A DNA stretch of 64,000 nucleotides from NCBI GenBank assembly GCA_031270605.1, contig JAISXG010000058.1, positions 1 through 64,000 of the forward strand, read 5' to 3'. Of the stretch, positions 24,350 to 32,719 are shown piece after piece. The stretch is from Oscillospiraceae bacterium. Its GTDB lineage: Bacteria > Bacillota > Clostridia > Oscillospirales > Acutalibacteraceae. The notes under the pieces were generated by a model, which worked only from the letters and a program-made list of their open reading frames with translations, made no database searches and was not told the origin of the DNA. Position numbers and translations under genes: made by a program. Position 1 is the first letter of the stretch. Each line of letters begins with the position of its first letter.

Positions 24350-25237
24350 CTATTTCTCTTTTACTTTGTCGCCCTCTTTGAGCATGCCGATGAACAAAGG
24401 GCTGTGGTCATCGTGCTGGTTGAGATTATTTTGAACAGAAGCAGCGGAATGGCTCGCATAGCAATACACGCAGCCGTTTTGGCAGGTGTTATAGGCGCCG
24501 ATGTCTGTGCCGGCACAGCATGAGCAGCCATTCCGCTGATTCCTGTCGGCCTTTGCGGTGAGGGGCCTGCCTGTCAGCCGCTCAATCAGCGCGCTGTCAA
24601 TACACGCGCCGTGTGAAATACCGAACGCAGAGAGGTCATATGGCTCGCAGCATGAAACGGGCGTGATGCCATACGCGTGTGCCGTTTTGCCAAAGCAGGC
24701 CGCAAGGTCAAGCACCACATCACCGGCAACCGGCCGCACGGCAGGGGATTTGATTTTTGCATAGGCATCCACAAAGCTGAGCGTCACCCGACCGGTGTGC
24801 TTGCGCAGGCGTTCGCACAGCCGCTCGAACTGCTCTTTGTGATATTCCGGCGGCACAGCGGGGTTTACAATAACGGGGTCATAGCGCCAGAGCACCCTCT
24901 CTTTGCCGATCGTTTCACTGAGCTTTATAAAGGTTTCTTCAATTGCGGCCTTGGGACGCAGCCTGCGCTCAATGTCGTTGCCGTAGGGGGTGAGGGTGAA
25001 CTGAAAATAATAGCAATCGCCGCGCGCATCCAGCGTTTTGAGAACGGGCAGAAAAGGCTGCGGGTCCTTTGTCCAAAACACAAAACAGTCCACATCCCCG
25101 CGCCGCAAAGAAACACGCGACAACTGAGAGGGGTTAAACGGATTGCGGGTGATCGCATATCCCTCGTCGAGCCGGTTCTGGAACCACCCGGCGAAAAAGC
25201 AGGGGATGTCTGTGCGGCGTGAGGCTGAAATGATCAT
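24350..25237 (-). CDS. DUF1848 family protein with cysteine cluster
   Basis: A 295-residue DUF1848 protein. It starts MIISASRRTDIPCFF, typical of the family, has a TIM-barrel-like body (VLWRYDPVI, LSFVDAYAKI) and ends in a cysteine cluster, CSCCAGTDIGAYNTCQNGCVYCYA, of the kind that binds an iron-sulfur cluster in radical SAM-like proteins. The reaction is unknown. The gene ends 25 bases before the phosphorylase gene and starts 18 bases after the Nudix gene stop, all on one strand, so the four may be one transcript. Confidence 0.8.
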   Translation of the reverse strand: MIISASRRTDIPCFFAGWFQNRLDEGYAITRNPFNPSQLSRVSLRRGDVDCFVFWTKDPQPFLPVLKTLDARGDCYYFQFTLTPYGNDIERRLRPKAAIEETFIKLSETIGKERVLWRYDPVIVNPAVPPEYHKEQFERLCERLRKHTGRVTLSFVDAYAKIKSPAVRPVAGDVVLDLAACFGKTAHAYGITPVSCCEPYDLSAFGISHGACIDSALIERLTGRPLTAKADRNQRNGCSCCAGTDIGAYNTCQNGCVYCYASHSAASVQNNLNQHDDHSPLFIGMLKEGDKVKEK

Positions 25238-25255
25238 TGCAGTCGCGCCTTTCTG

Positions 25256-25723
25256 TCATTTGTATATCAGGCTGCTGTCGTCCGCTTCTGTCCACAGCCC
25301 GAAGGCCTCGCTGTATTTGTCGCTTAAAAAGAGCGGAATATATTTTTGAAAATTCCGCGCAAGGGGCAGGGCGGGCGGAGAAGCGAGTAAGTCCGAAAGG
25401 TTCGCCCAAAACACGCGCCCCTCCTCGGTTTTTTCAAGCAGTCGGCCTGAAAAATCAGAGGTTTTATAAAGAAAGACGACATATCGCCTGCCGCTTTCCG
25501 CGTGGCACCAGTGAACCTGCCCGCAGAGCCGCAAATTTTCGACGCGCAGGCCCGTTTCTTCATATATTTCCCGCACAGCAGAATCCACAAAGCTCTCAAA
25601 CGGCTCCACATGCCCGCCCGGAAAGGAGATACCGCGCCAGCTGCGCACACGCTCCTGCACGAGCACACGGTTTGTTATTTTGTCATGCACCATGACCATG
25701 TTCGTCAGTTCGCAGTCCGCCAT
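25256..25723 (-). CDS. NUDIX hydrolase
   Basis: A 155-residue Nudix protein. The Nudix box runs GGHVEPFESFVDSAVREIYE and on into ETGL, with all catalytic glutamates present. The following HWCHAESGRRYVVFLYKT segment resembles 8-oxo-dGTP diphosphatases (MutT/YvcI-like), but substrate cannot be fixed. The promoter region is occupied by a repeat element (25745-25911) starting 22 bases upstream. Confidence 0.88.
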   Translation of the reverse strand: MADCELTNMVMVHDKITNRVLVQERVRSWRGISFPGGHVEPFESFVDSAVREIYEETGLRVENLRLCGQVHWCHAESGRRYVVFLYKTSDFSGRLLEKTEEGRVFWANLSDLLASPPALPLARNFQKYIPLFLSDKYSEAFGLWTEADDSSLIYK

Positions 25724-25744
25724 TTGTTACCCCTTTGTGGAACA

Positions 25745-25911
25745 TATAGTCGATGAACTTGAAAAGCGCATCAAAGATTGCGAGAATATTTTTTATTTTG
25801 TCCGTGCACCTGTGCGCGTGCGCTCACCGCAGACAGACTTTCAGTCCTGTGTGGGCAAACACAGCAAAATAGACCGCAAGATTGAGGCGATTTCCGAGTT
25901 TATTGACTATA
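25745..25911. repeat. MITE-like element, type B copy 1
   Basis: About 167 bp with ends TATAGTCGATGAACTTGAAAA and TTGACTATA. Its interior shares GCGCTCACCGCAG-a/g-CAGACTTTC and AAAATAGACCG-c/t-AAG with the copy at 40374-40533. No protein is encoded. Confidence 0.75.
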
Positions 25912-26062
25912 AATCTATATTCATATAATACAGCCAAAGGGTGCCGGCCGTCAAGGCAGGAAACGGATATTTTTTCCGCCCGCCCTTGCCAGAGGCCGCG
26001 GGATGTGCTATGCTGAATCAGAACAATAACAGAGAACCGCGCTTGAGGAGGAGAAGATACCC

Positions 26063-27073
26063 ATGAACAAAATCGTCACACCCCACAGCCACAACCGTGA
26101 AATCATGAAAAACACTGAGCCCGCCCTGTGCTACGACGGCGCAAAACCCTTCGCCCGGTGGCAAAACGAAGCGAGAGAAAAGCTGACCGAGCTTTTGGGG
26201 CTTGCAAAATTCGCCCGCTGTGAGCAGCTGTTCGACGTCGAGTGGGAACATGAAACCGAAACCATGACAGAGACCCGCTTCACCTTTCAGAGTGAAGAGG
26301 GGTATTTTGTGCCCTGCCACTTCTGCGTGCCAAAGGGAGCGAGCGGTCCCCTGCCCCTTGTGATTTGTGTGCAGGGGCACTCAAAGGGCATGCATGTGTC
26401 GTTTGGCAGAACACATTTCCCGGGCGAAGACCCGAACGCGGGCGAGGGCGACAGGCAGTTTGCCCTGCAAATCATAGAAAACGGCTATTGCGCGCTGGCG
26501 ATCGAGCAGCGCAATTTCGGCGAGTGCGGCGGCACGCCAGACGGGCCGGACTGCTATAATTCCGCCATGTCCGCGCTGCTGCTCGGGCGCACCACCGCAG
26601 CCGAACGGGTGTGGGACGTGATGCGCGCGATCGATGTCATCACAGAACATTTCCCGCAGGCAGACAGCAAAAAAATCGCCCTCATGGGCAATTCGGGCGG
26701 CGGCACAACAACCTTTTATACCGCCTGCTTGGACGAGCGTATCGTCCTTGCCATGCCCTCCTGCGCCGTGTGTACCTATGACGCTTCGATTGCCGCCATG
26801 CGCCACTGCGCCTGCAATTTTGTGCCCCGCATCCGTGAATACTTCAACATGGGCGACCTCGCCGGCCTTGTCGCCCCGAGAAAACTGATCGTCGTGGCCG
26901 GAAAAGAGGACAGAATCTTCCCTCTGCACGGGGTGCTCGAGTCCTATGAAACAGTGAAAAAAATGTATGAGGCCGCAGGCGCGACGGGCAACTGCCGGCT
27001 GGTGCTCGGCGAAGGCGGCCACCGCTTCTATGCCGCGCAATCCTGGCCGGTGTTTCACGGGCTGTTCGATTGA
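26063..27073 (+). CDS. Alpha/beta hydrolase (acetyl-esterase-like)
   Basis: A 336-residue cytoplasmic alpha/beta hydrolase of the dienelactone-hydrolase/acetylxylan-esterase-like group (Abhydrolase_7). The nucleophile elbow is GNSGGG (about 212-217), the oxyanion strand PLVICVQGHSKG is near 95, the acid is likely in VAGKEDRIFP and the histidine in GEGGHRFY near the C-terminus. ATG 26063 follows GAGGAGGAG. It may remove acetyl groups from sugars, in keeping with the carbohydrate genes nearby; the substrate is inferred. Confidence 0.82.
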   Translation: MNKIVTPHSHNREIMKNTEPALCYDGAKPFARWQNEAREKLTELLGLAKFARCEQLFDVEWEHETETMTETRFTFQSEEGYFVPCHFCVPKGASGPLPLVICVQGHSKGMHVSFGRTHFPGEDPNAGEGDRQFALQIIENGYCALAIEQRNFGECGGTPDGPDCYNSAMSALLLGRTTAAERVWDVMRAIDVITEHFPQADSKKIALMGNSGGGTTTFYTACLDERIVLAMPSCAVCTYDASIAAMRHCACNFVPRIREYFNMGDLAGLVAPRKLIVVAGKEDRIFPLHGVLESYETVKKMYEAAGATGNCRLVLGEGGHRFYAAQSWPVFHGLFD

Positions 27074-27153
27074 TTGCGGCTGAAAGCGCGAAAAATCTAC
27101 CGTTTATGACGGCTTGCGGCTTAACAAACGCTTTATTTTTTATACAAAAAAGA

Positions 27154-27182
27154 TTGCAAACTTGTCCTGAACAGTGTATAAT
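27154..27182 (+). promoter_or_regulatory. Promoter of secreted glycosidase-like gene
   Basis: TTGCAA (27154), 17 bases, TATAAT (27177-27182), 30 bases before the start codon region. Confidence 0.65.
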
Positions 27183-27211
27183 TTTACTATATATTTTTAG
27201 GAGGGAATTGT

Positions 27212-28603
27212 ATGATGGACAAATTAACTGCCTATTATAAACAGGCCACGGCGGCTTTGCTGAGTTTTCTTTTGCTGTTTGCCACCACCATGTTCGGCGC
27301 CGGCCCCGCGGCGCAAGACCCCATTGTCGCGACACAGGTTGACTATGCGTTTGACACCGACCGCATTCTGATCGGCGGCTATGGCTATACTCTTGAGTTT
27401 GCAGACGACGAACACCTCGGTTATGTGCGCGACGCCGGCATTGACTTTCTCGTGAGCGGCGCAACAGAATCTTTTTTGAACGCCTGCGAACAAAACGGCA
27501 TCGGTGTGATCGCCAAAAGCTACGGCGGTCTGCCGACCTATGGCTGGACCAACATCGACACCACTCCGAACAGCCCGTGGCTGACCCTCACCCCCGAAAC
27601 CTTCCAGGACCACCCGGCACTCTGGGGCAACGATCTGATGGACGAGCCGAGCGTTTCTTCTTTTGAAACACTGGCCGCCATGATGGACAGCTACCGCGGC
27701 AAAACAAACGGCAAGCTGGCTTATGTGAACCTGTATCCTTCCTATGCCAATGAAGAGCAGCTTGGCACAACGGCCGACTGGTTCGCGTTTTCAAAAGAAT
27801 ACCAACGCATCAATTCCTATCAGAAGCATGTGAACGCATACATCGAAACCATTGACAGCGACTACATCAGTGTGGATATTTATCCCTTAAAAGAGCGCGC
27901 AGACCCCATCGGCGGCGGTTCTTACAAATATACCGAGCTGACTTGGCTGAAAAACCTTGACATCCTTGCAGAGGCCTGCCGCAAAACAGGCCGTGATCTG
28001 TGGGTGATCACCCAGGCGACGGGCGAGGTTTATGAGGGCTCTTCTGTGACACGGGTTGCAAGTGAAAACGACATCCGCTGGCAGGCATACACAAGCCTTG
28101 CCTTCGGCGCAAAGGCGATCATCCACGCCTGCTATCAGAACGGCTGGTGGGATGCGTCTTCACACCTTGTCACCCCTGCCGGCGAGCGCACCCCCACTTA
28201 CTATGCGGCGCAAGCCGTCAATCAGGAAATCAAGGCGATTTCAGATATTTATATGGATTATGATAACGTGGGCGCATTCGTGCACAATGCCTATAAAGAG
28301 CAGCACACAAGAATTGCCCTTTCAAAAACCGATTTCAGCGCCGTTTCGGGCCTCAAGAGCGACGACACGCTGCTTGTCGGCTGCTTTGATGCCAAAGAGG
28401 GCGGCGGCAAAGCGCTGATGATGGTGAATATGACAGAAATCAGCAGCGGCAAAACCACGCAGGCGAGCTTCAAGCTCGACGGAGCGAGCGCCGTGACCGC
28501 CTATGTCGGCGGCGAGCCACAGACATTGACGCCCGACGCGTCAGGCAATTACACCCTTTCTCTGCTGCCCGGCGAGGGCGTGTTTGTGACGGCGGTGTAT
28601 TAG
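27212..28603 (+). CDS. Secreted TIM-barrel glycosidase-like protein
   Basis: A 463-residue secreted protein with a signal peptide (residues 1-33, hydrophobic core AALLSFLLLFATTMFGAG). The body reads as a GH-A-type TIM barrel: WGNDLMDEPSVSSF gives a candidate acid/base glutamate after strand 4, ISVDIYPL and DLWVITQATGE a later strand with a possible nucleophile, then YTSLAFGAKAIIHACYQNGWW. The last 100 residues form a beta-sandwich. No LPXTG or cell-wall domain follows, so it is released or lipid-free. I cannot assign a GH family. ATG 27212 follows GGAGGG. Confidence 0.65.
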   Translation: MMDKLTAYYKQATAALLSFLLLFATTMFGAGPAAQDPIVATQVDYAFDTDRILIGGYGYTLEFADDEHLGYVRDAGIDFLVSGATESFLNACEQNGIGVIAKSYGGLPTYGWTNIDTTPNSPWLTLTPETFQDHPALWGNDLMDEPSVSSFETLAAMMDSYRGKTNGKLAYVNLYPSYANEEQLGTTADWFAFSKEYQRINSYQKHVNAYIETIDSDYISVDIYPLKERADPIGGGSYKYTELTWLKNLDILAEACRKTGRDLWVITQATGEVYEGSSVTRVASENDIRWQAYTSLAFGAKAIIHACYQNGWWDASSHLVTPAGERTPTYYAAQAVNQEIKAISDIYMDYDNVGAFVHNAYKEQHTRIALSKTDFSAVSGLKSDDTLLVGCFDAKEGGGKALMMVNMTEISSGKTTQASFKLDGASAVTAYVGGEPQTLTPDASGNYTLSLLPGEGVFVTAVY

Positions 28604-28647
28604 CGCGATTCCGGGCAAGCGTGGTTTCTTATCGTTAAATAAAAGAA

Positions 28648-28703
28648 AATATCGGGACTTTTCAACCGTCTGAACACTGACGCGTCTGAAAGGCCCCGAT
28701 ATT
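28648..28703 (+). terminator. Terminator between convergent genes
   Basis: AATATCGGG..CTTTTCA and TGAAAGG..CCCGATATT form a long stem, 45 bases after the glycosidase stop and 35 bases before the stop of the opposing activase gene. It can serve both strands. Confidence 0.7.
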
Positions 28704-28737
28704 ATATACAGTCCAAAAAAATACAGTCAAAACGCTT

Positions 28738-29724
28738 TCAACGCTCTCTTTGCGCACAGTCCGCCGCATGCCGCACTGCCGCGCCCTTGGGGCAGCGGTT
28801 ACCCCACAAATCCATGACCTCGCCGTCCTTCAAAAAGGAAACCACCTCACACCGGTTTGAACAACCCTCGCATTCGTGCGCCACGGTGGAAAAAAAGACG
28901 TCTGTAATGTGAAAATCAAATTCGCTTTCCTCCCCGGCCTCTTTTGCCAAGATGGCCGCGCCCACCGCGCCCATCAGGTGTGAATTGGGGTCAACCAATA
29001 TTTCAAAGCCTGTTTCCTCCTCAAACGCCCTTACAACTCCGGCATTTTTGCTCACGCCGCCCTGAAACACCACGGGCTCCCGCAGCCGCTTGCCTTTCGC
29101 GAGGTTGTTGAGGTAGTTCGCCGCCACCGCATGGCACAGCCCGGCAATCAAATCCTCTTTTTTGTGGCCTGTCTGCGCCTTGTGGATCATATCAGACTCA
29201 GCAAAAACCGTGCACCGCGCCGCAATTTTTGAAGGGGATTGCGAGGTCAGAGCAATCGCGCCCATGTCCTCGACGCGCACGCCAAGGCGCTTTGCCTGCG
29301 ACGAAAGAAACGCGCCCGTTCCCGCGGCGCAAAGCGTGTTCATCGCATAATCCACCACAACACCGCCGTCGAGCAGAATCAGCTTTGAGTCCTGCCCGCC
29401 GATTTCAAGAATCGTCCTCGCCTGTGGGTATCGTGAAAGCGTGCCGACTGCGTGGGCGGTGATTTCATTTTTTGTCACCTGTGCGCCCAGCATCGCGCCC
29501 ACAAGCTTGCGCGCAGAGCCCGTCACACCCACCGCCGTCACAGCGACCCCATCGTCAAGCCCGCTTTGCAGCGAGCGGATCAGCTGTTTTGTGGCTTCGA
29601 TCGGGTTGCCTTCCGTCCAGATATAATCAGAAGACAGCACCTCGTTTTCATTATTAATGATCACGCCCTTTGTGGAGATGGAGCCCACGTCAACCCCCAA
29701 AAAGACGCGTGTACGCTCATGCAT
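28738..29724 (-). CDS. 2-hydroxyacyl-CoA dehydratase activase (ASKHA ATPase)
   Basis: A 328-residue BcrAD/BadFG ATPase. FLGVDVGSISTKGVI is the phosphate-1 motif, EIGGQDSKLI the phosphate-2 motif, and NTLCAAGTGAFL carries the cysteine that with a second cysteine in the KIAARCTVFAESD segment binds the bridging 4Fe-4S cluster of the dimer. FQGGVSKN is the adenosine motif. The extra C-terminal cysteines (CEGCSNRCEV, NRCPKG) are as in YjiL-type activators. ATG 29724 follows GAGGAG and overlaps the previous gene by eight bases. It would use ATP to drive electrons into a dehydratase-like partner. Confidence 0.88.
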   Translation of the reverse strand: MHERTRVFLGVDVGSISTKGVIINNENEVLSSDYIWTEGNPIEATKQLIRSLQSGLDDGVAVTAVGVTGSARKLVGAMLGAQVTKNEITAHAVGTLSRYPQARTILEIGGQDSKLILLDGGVVVDYAMNTLCAAGTGAFLSSQAKRLGVRVEDMGAIALTSQSPSKIAARCTVFAESDMIHKAQTGHKKEDLIAGLCHAVAANYLNNLAKGKRLREPVVFQGGVSKNAGVVRAFEEETGFEILVDPNSHLMGAVGAAILAKEAGEESEFDFHITDVFFSTVAHECEGCSNRCEVVSFLKDGEVMDLWGNRCPKGAAVRHAADCAQRER

Positions 29725-30835
29725 TCCCCACACTCCTCTCCCCTTTGCCAAAAGCGGGGGCGGCGCTTGCGGCCTGCGCTTTGCGCTTCATCGCAAGCAT
29801 GTCGGAAAACGCTTCGATCCTCGTCTGAACGCCGGTTTCACTGGTTTGCGTGTCAAAGCTCAAATGCAGAATGGGGATCTTATAGTCCCGGCTCAGCCTT
29901 TGCAGGGCGGGCGTGGCATTGATTTCCGGCGTGCAGCCGAAAGACTTCATGTGCACAATGCCGTCAAACCCCATCTGCGCATAACGCTTGCACTGGCACA
30001 CACTGTCAACCCCGTTGGCGCCCACGGTGTATTTGAGGTAGCCCTGAGCGCCCCGCAGGGAGCGGGCGTTGCTTCTCAAGAACAAGAAGCTCACGCTCAT
30101 CATGCGGCTGACAGAAATACCCTGTTTTATCAGCTCGTTTTCAAGATAAAAATTGCTGCTCGGCTCCATTAAGGTATAAAGGTCGCCCACCACGCCTACG
30201 CGCAGAGGACGCTGGGGGGTTTCGAGCGGGATTTTGTTCATTGCCGCAAAAATTGCGCCGCTTGTTTGATGCAACAACGAAATATTGTTTGTTTTTTGCA
30301 ACGCTTCATAAAGATTGCTTTGCAGCCGAAGGAAACTGCCCTGCGCTTTTTCAAAGGCCATATTCTCGCGCATATAGCGGTTGAATTTATCCATCATATG
30401 AATTTTTTTTGCGCCTGCGAGCAAGGCGTGCGCAAACTGCGCCGGATTGAGCGATGGGTTGAGGCGCTTCATTGCGGCATAGACTCTGTCAAGCCTCGCC
30501 TGCCCGCATGAAAAGCACAAAAACTGAAAGTCATAGCCAAGATCTCTGAGAATTTGCTCCTGCACCTCGCCATAGTAGCCGAAACGGCAGCCCATGCCTG
30601 TTTGCAGCAGCACATTCGCACCCTGCTCAAGTCCCTCAAGATAATTGCCGAGTGTGACTTTAAACGGCGAGCAGATGAAATCCGGGCTGTAGCGGCTGCC
30701 GAGGTCAAGTGTTTTTTGCGTGACGGGCGGTGGAACAATCACATGCGCCGCGGGAACAATCTCACGCAAAAAGCTTTTAATGACAATATGATAGTCCCCC
30801 AAACGGGGAAATGTAAAAATAACGGATTGCGGCAT
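29717..30835 (-). CDS. Activase-associated protein (HgdB/BcrC-like)
   Basis: A 372-residue protein of the acyl-CoA dehydratase activase-related group. It starts QSVIFTFPRLGDYHIVIKSFLREI, has cysteines likely to hold a cluster (GMGCRFG, FLCFSCGQ, VCQCKRY, SFGCTPE) and ends with HLSFDTQTSETGVQTRIEAF. The last motif is nearly repeated in the upstream neighbour (LLDEQQGEAGLQTRLESF), so the two genes share a domain. In many Firmicutes these parts belong to one protein of about 1,400 residues; here they are separate. Stop and next start overlap. Confidence 0.8.
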   Translation of the reverse strand: MPQSVIFTFPRLGDYHIVIKSFLREIVPAAHVIVPPPVTQKTLDLGSRYSPDFICSPFKVTLGNYLEGLEQGANVLLQTGMGCRFGYYGEVQEQILRDLGYDFQFLCFSCGQARLDRVYAAMKRLNPSLNPAQFAHALLAGAKKIHMMDKFNRYMRENMAFEKAQGSFLRLQSNLYEALQKTNNISLLHQTSGAIFAAMNKIPLETPQRPLRVGVVGDLYTLMEPSSNFYLENELIKQGISVSRMMSVSFLFLRSNARSLRGAQGYLKYTVGANGVDSVCQCKRYAQMGFDGIVHMKSFGCTPEINATPALQRLSRDYKIPILHLSFDTQTSETGVQTRIEAFSDMLAMKRKAQAASAAPAFGKGERSVGNA

Positions 30836-30861
30836 TGCCGTTCCTCCCTGACAGTAATTTT

Positions 30862-31758
30862 TCAGCGCTTCGCTATAATATCCGCAAAGCTCTCGAGCCT
30901 TGTTTGCAGCCCCGCCTCGCCCTGCTGCTCGTCAAGCAAAATCTGAATGACGGGGATGTCACGGACTTTGCGCATGACCATTTCGTTCACAAGCGAATCC
31001 GTGCCGCAGGGATAGGCGGTGAGCAAAATCACGCCGTCCACCTGGTTTTGCAGCAGGGGAATCGAACCGATAGACTCTTTATTCATCGACCAATAGAGCT
31101 GCTTTGAGATTTTGCGAGACGCTTTTACGCACTCAGCCGCGTCGCAGTCGTCTGAAAACACGGGAGTGATGTTTAAATCTTTCAGAATCTGCAGCAGCGG
31201 CTTGCCCAGCTGCGTGTCATGAATCACATAGGGCTGCGACACCAGCAGGATTTTCGCCCCCTCGGCTGCCAACCGTTTTTTTTGCCGCCGCACCTGCGCG
31301 GCTTGCTGCTCTTTTTGCGTTTTCTTCGCCTGATTATAGGCAAACAGCGACACAAACGGGTGCTTGCCAAGGCGGGCGCCCATTTCCACAAAGCCCCGCG
31401 CCTCACTGTGCAGGCCTTTTGAAGAAAGGTTATAGTCAAGCAGCCGCACACCCGGAAAGGTGTTTTTGACCGTGTCATACATGCCGAAAAACCGCTCGCA
31501 AAGTTTTTCGTTTTTGCCTGTGCCGTCAAAACGGGGCACAAGGATATAATCGCATTTGCCCGCAAGCGACCGCACATGTCCCAAATAGATTTTGGCGGGC
31601 AGGCAGCTTTCGTCCGCCGTATTGCGGATCCCCTCTGCCATCAGCCCATAGTCTGTGTTTTGGCTCACCAGGGTTTCGATTTTCAGGGTATGAAAAAAAG
31701 AACGCCAGAGGGCTTCATAGCGATAATAAAGCAGCCCTTTGGGAATACCGATAATCAC
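30862..31758 (-). CDS. DUF2229 activase-associated protein
   Basis: A 298-residue DUF2229-type protein: GIPKGLLYYRYEALWRSFF at the start, ESCLPAKIYLGHV with a conserved cysteine, and LLTAYPCGTDSLVNEM with a second. I start at GTG 31758, which has AGGAGGG nine bases upstream; an open frame continues to 32007 but runs through the repeat element at 31836-31996 and is not coding. It is the first gene of the activase operon, 26 bases before the next. Likely part of an electron-activating complex whose substrate is unknown. Confidence 0.8.
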   Translation of the reverse strand: MIIGIPKGLLYYRYEALWRSFFHTLKIETLVSQNTDYGLMAEGIRNTADESCLPAKIYLGHVRSLAGKCDYILVPRFDGTGKNEKLCERFFGMYDTVKNTFPGVRLLDYNLSSKGLHSEARGFVEMGARLGKHPFVSLFAYNQAKKTQKEQQAAQVRRQKKRLAAEGAKILLVSQPYVIHDTQLGKPLLQILKDLNITPVFSDDCDAAECVKASRKISKQLYWSMNKESIGSIPLLQNQVDGVILLTAYPCGTDSLVNEMVMRKVRDIPVIQILLDEQQGEAGLQTRLESFADIIAKR

Positions 31759-31835
31759 AACAAACGCCCTCCTTTCTTGTGCCGCGCCTCGCGCTTCAAA
31801 AACTGATTTTCGGCGTACGGCAATGGCGCGATATA

Positions 31836-31996
31836 TATAGTCGATTCGCTTCAAAACCGTCCCGGCCTTTGCGGTCTTTTTCTGCCCCCGACGCGTCCAA
31901 AATGCTCGGAATACGAAAGTATTCCTGCGCTTTTGTCCTTTCGGAAACAAAGCATCCTCGCAAAATCCGGAACACTTTTGAAGTGAATCGACTATA
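31836..31996. repeat. MITE-like element, type A copy 1
   Basis: 161 bp with 20-bp inverted ends (TATAGTCGATTCGCTTCAAA; TTTGAAGTGAATCGACTATA). The interior, including CGGAATACGAAAGTATTCC and TTTCGGAAACAAAGCATCCT, is nearly identical to 48354-48515. It lies just upstream of the activase operon. Confidence 0.85.
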
Positions 31997-32144
31997 TTTT
32001 TAACCATAGCTATAGTATGTGCATTGTTTTATATTCCATAACCGTTTTGCCAGCATAAAATTTTCTAAAAAACAGGAAAAAAATAACCGCAAAATCCCTT
32101 TTAAGCATTTTGCGGCATAACAACAAGGTTTTTCACGCCGGGAT

Positions 32145-32444
32145 TCAATTTGATTGCGTTTGAGAGATGGAGGGGAGATTGCTCAGATTGTTGCCCTCTT
32201 GGGAGTCGGGAAGGGTTTTGAGATATTCGCTGCCGTTCCGCGACGAAATGCCGACGCCCGCAATGCCGCCCTGGCGCGCGAGCTGCACGGCCTGCTCTTT
32301 TGTGAGCACCTGACCGTCAGACAGCTGATAGCCCGTGACTCTGCCGCTGGTTTTCACAAGCGCGGTGATCTGCTTTGCATCCGCGCGCGGGGTGGGAATG
32401 TCTTTATAGGTATTCAGGGGTAAGCTCGAAGAATTTTGATCCAT
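32145..32444 (-). CDS. DUF3892 small protein
   Basis: A 99-residue protein with the DUF3892 pattern: RADAKQITALVKTSGRVTGYQLSDGQVLTKEQAVQLARQG..GVGISSRNG. The family is frequent in Firmicutes and has no known role. ATG 32444 is preceded by GGAGG nine bases away; the frame could extend 11 codons upstream without a ribosome site. Confidence 0.75.
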   Translation of the reverse strand: MDQNSSSLPLNTYKDIPTPRADAKQITALVKTSGRVTGYQLSDGQVLTKEQAVQLARQGGIAGVGISSRNGSEYLKTLPDSQEGNNLSNLPSISQTQSN

Positions 32445-32679
32445 AAAAGGTGTCCTCCAATTCATGTTTTGTTTCAATAAAAAGATAAAAAACGGTGTGC
32501 GCCACGCTACAGGGCAAAAGATGCGGTTTTGCGCAGATTTTTTGTCGACATTTCAACGGCAGTCGGCATTCTATTCTTTGCGCAAGCCGCCGCATTCAAC
32601 TGCGGCTATGTTATATTGTGTATAAAAGCTTGAGAAATATAACATCAAAGAAACGGAAATTAATTCAAAAACAAAAAAT

Positions 32680-32703
32680 CTCCCGCAGCCTTCACTGCGG
32701 GAG
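32680..32703 (-). terminator. Terminator of hisA
   Basis: CTCCCGCAG and CTGCGGGAG pair perfectly; the minus strand continues ATTTTTTG. Confidence 0.85.
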
Positions 32704-32719
32704 AACACAAAATGCATTT

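Noticed and set aside
31759..32007. N-terminal extension of the DUF2229 gene by 83 codons
   Set aside because: The extension runs through a MITE-like repeat and has no ribosome site, while GTG 31758 has AGGAGGG.
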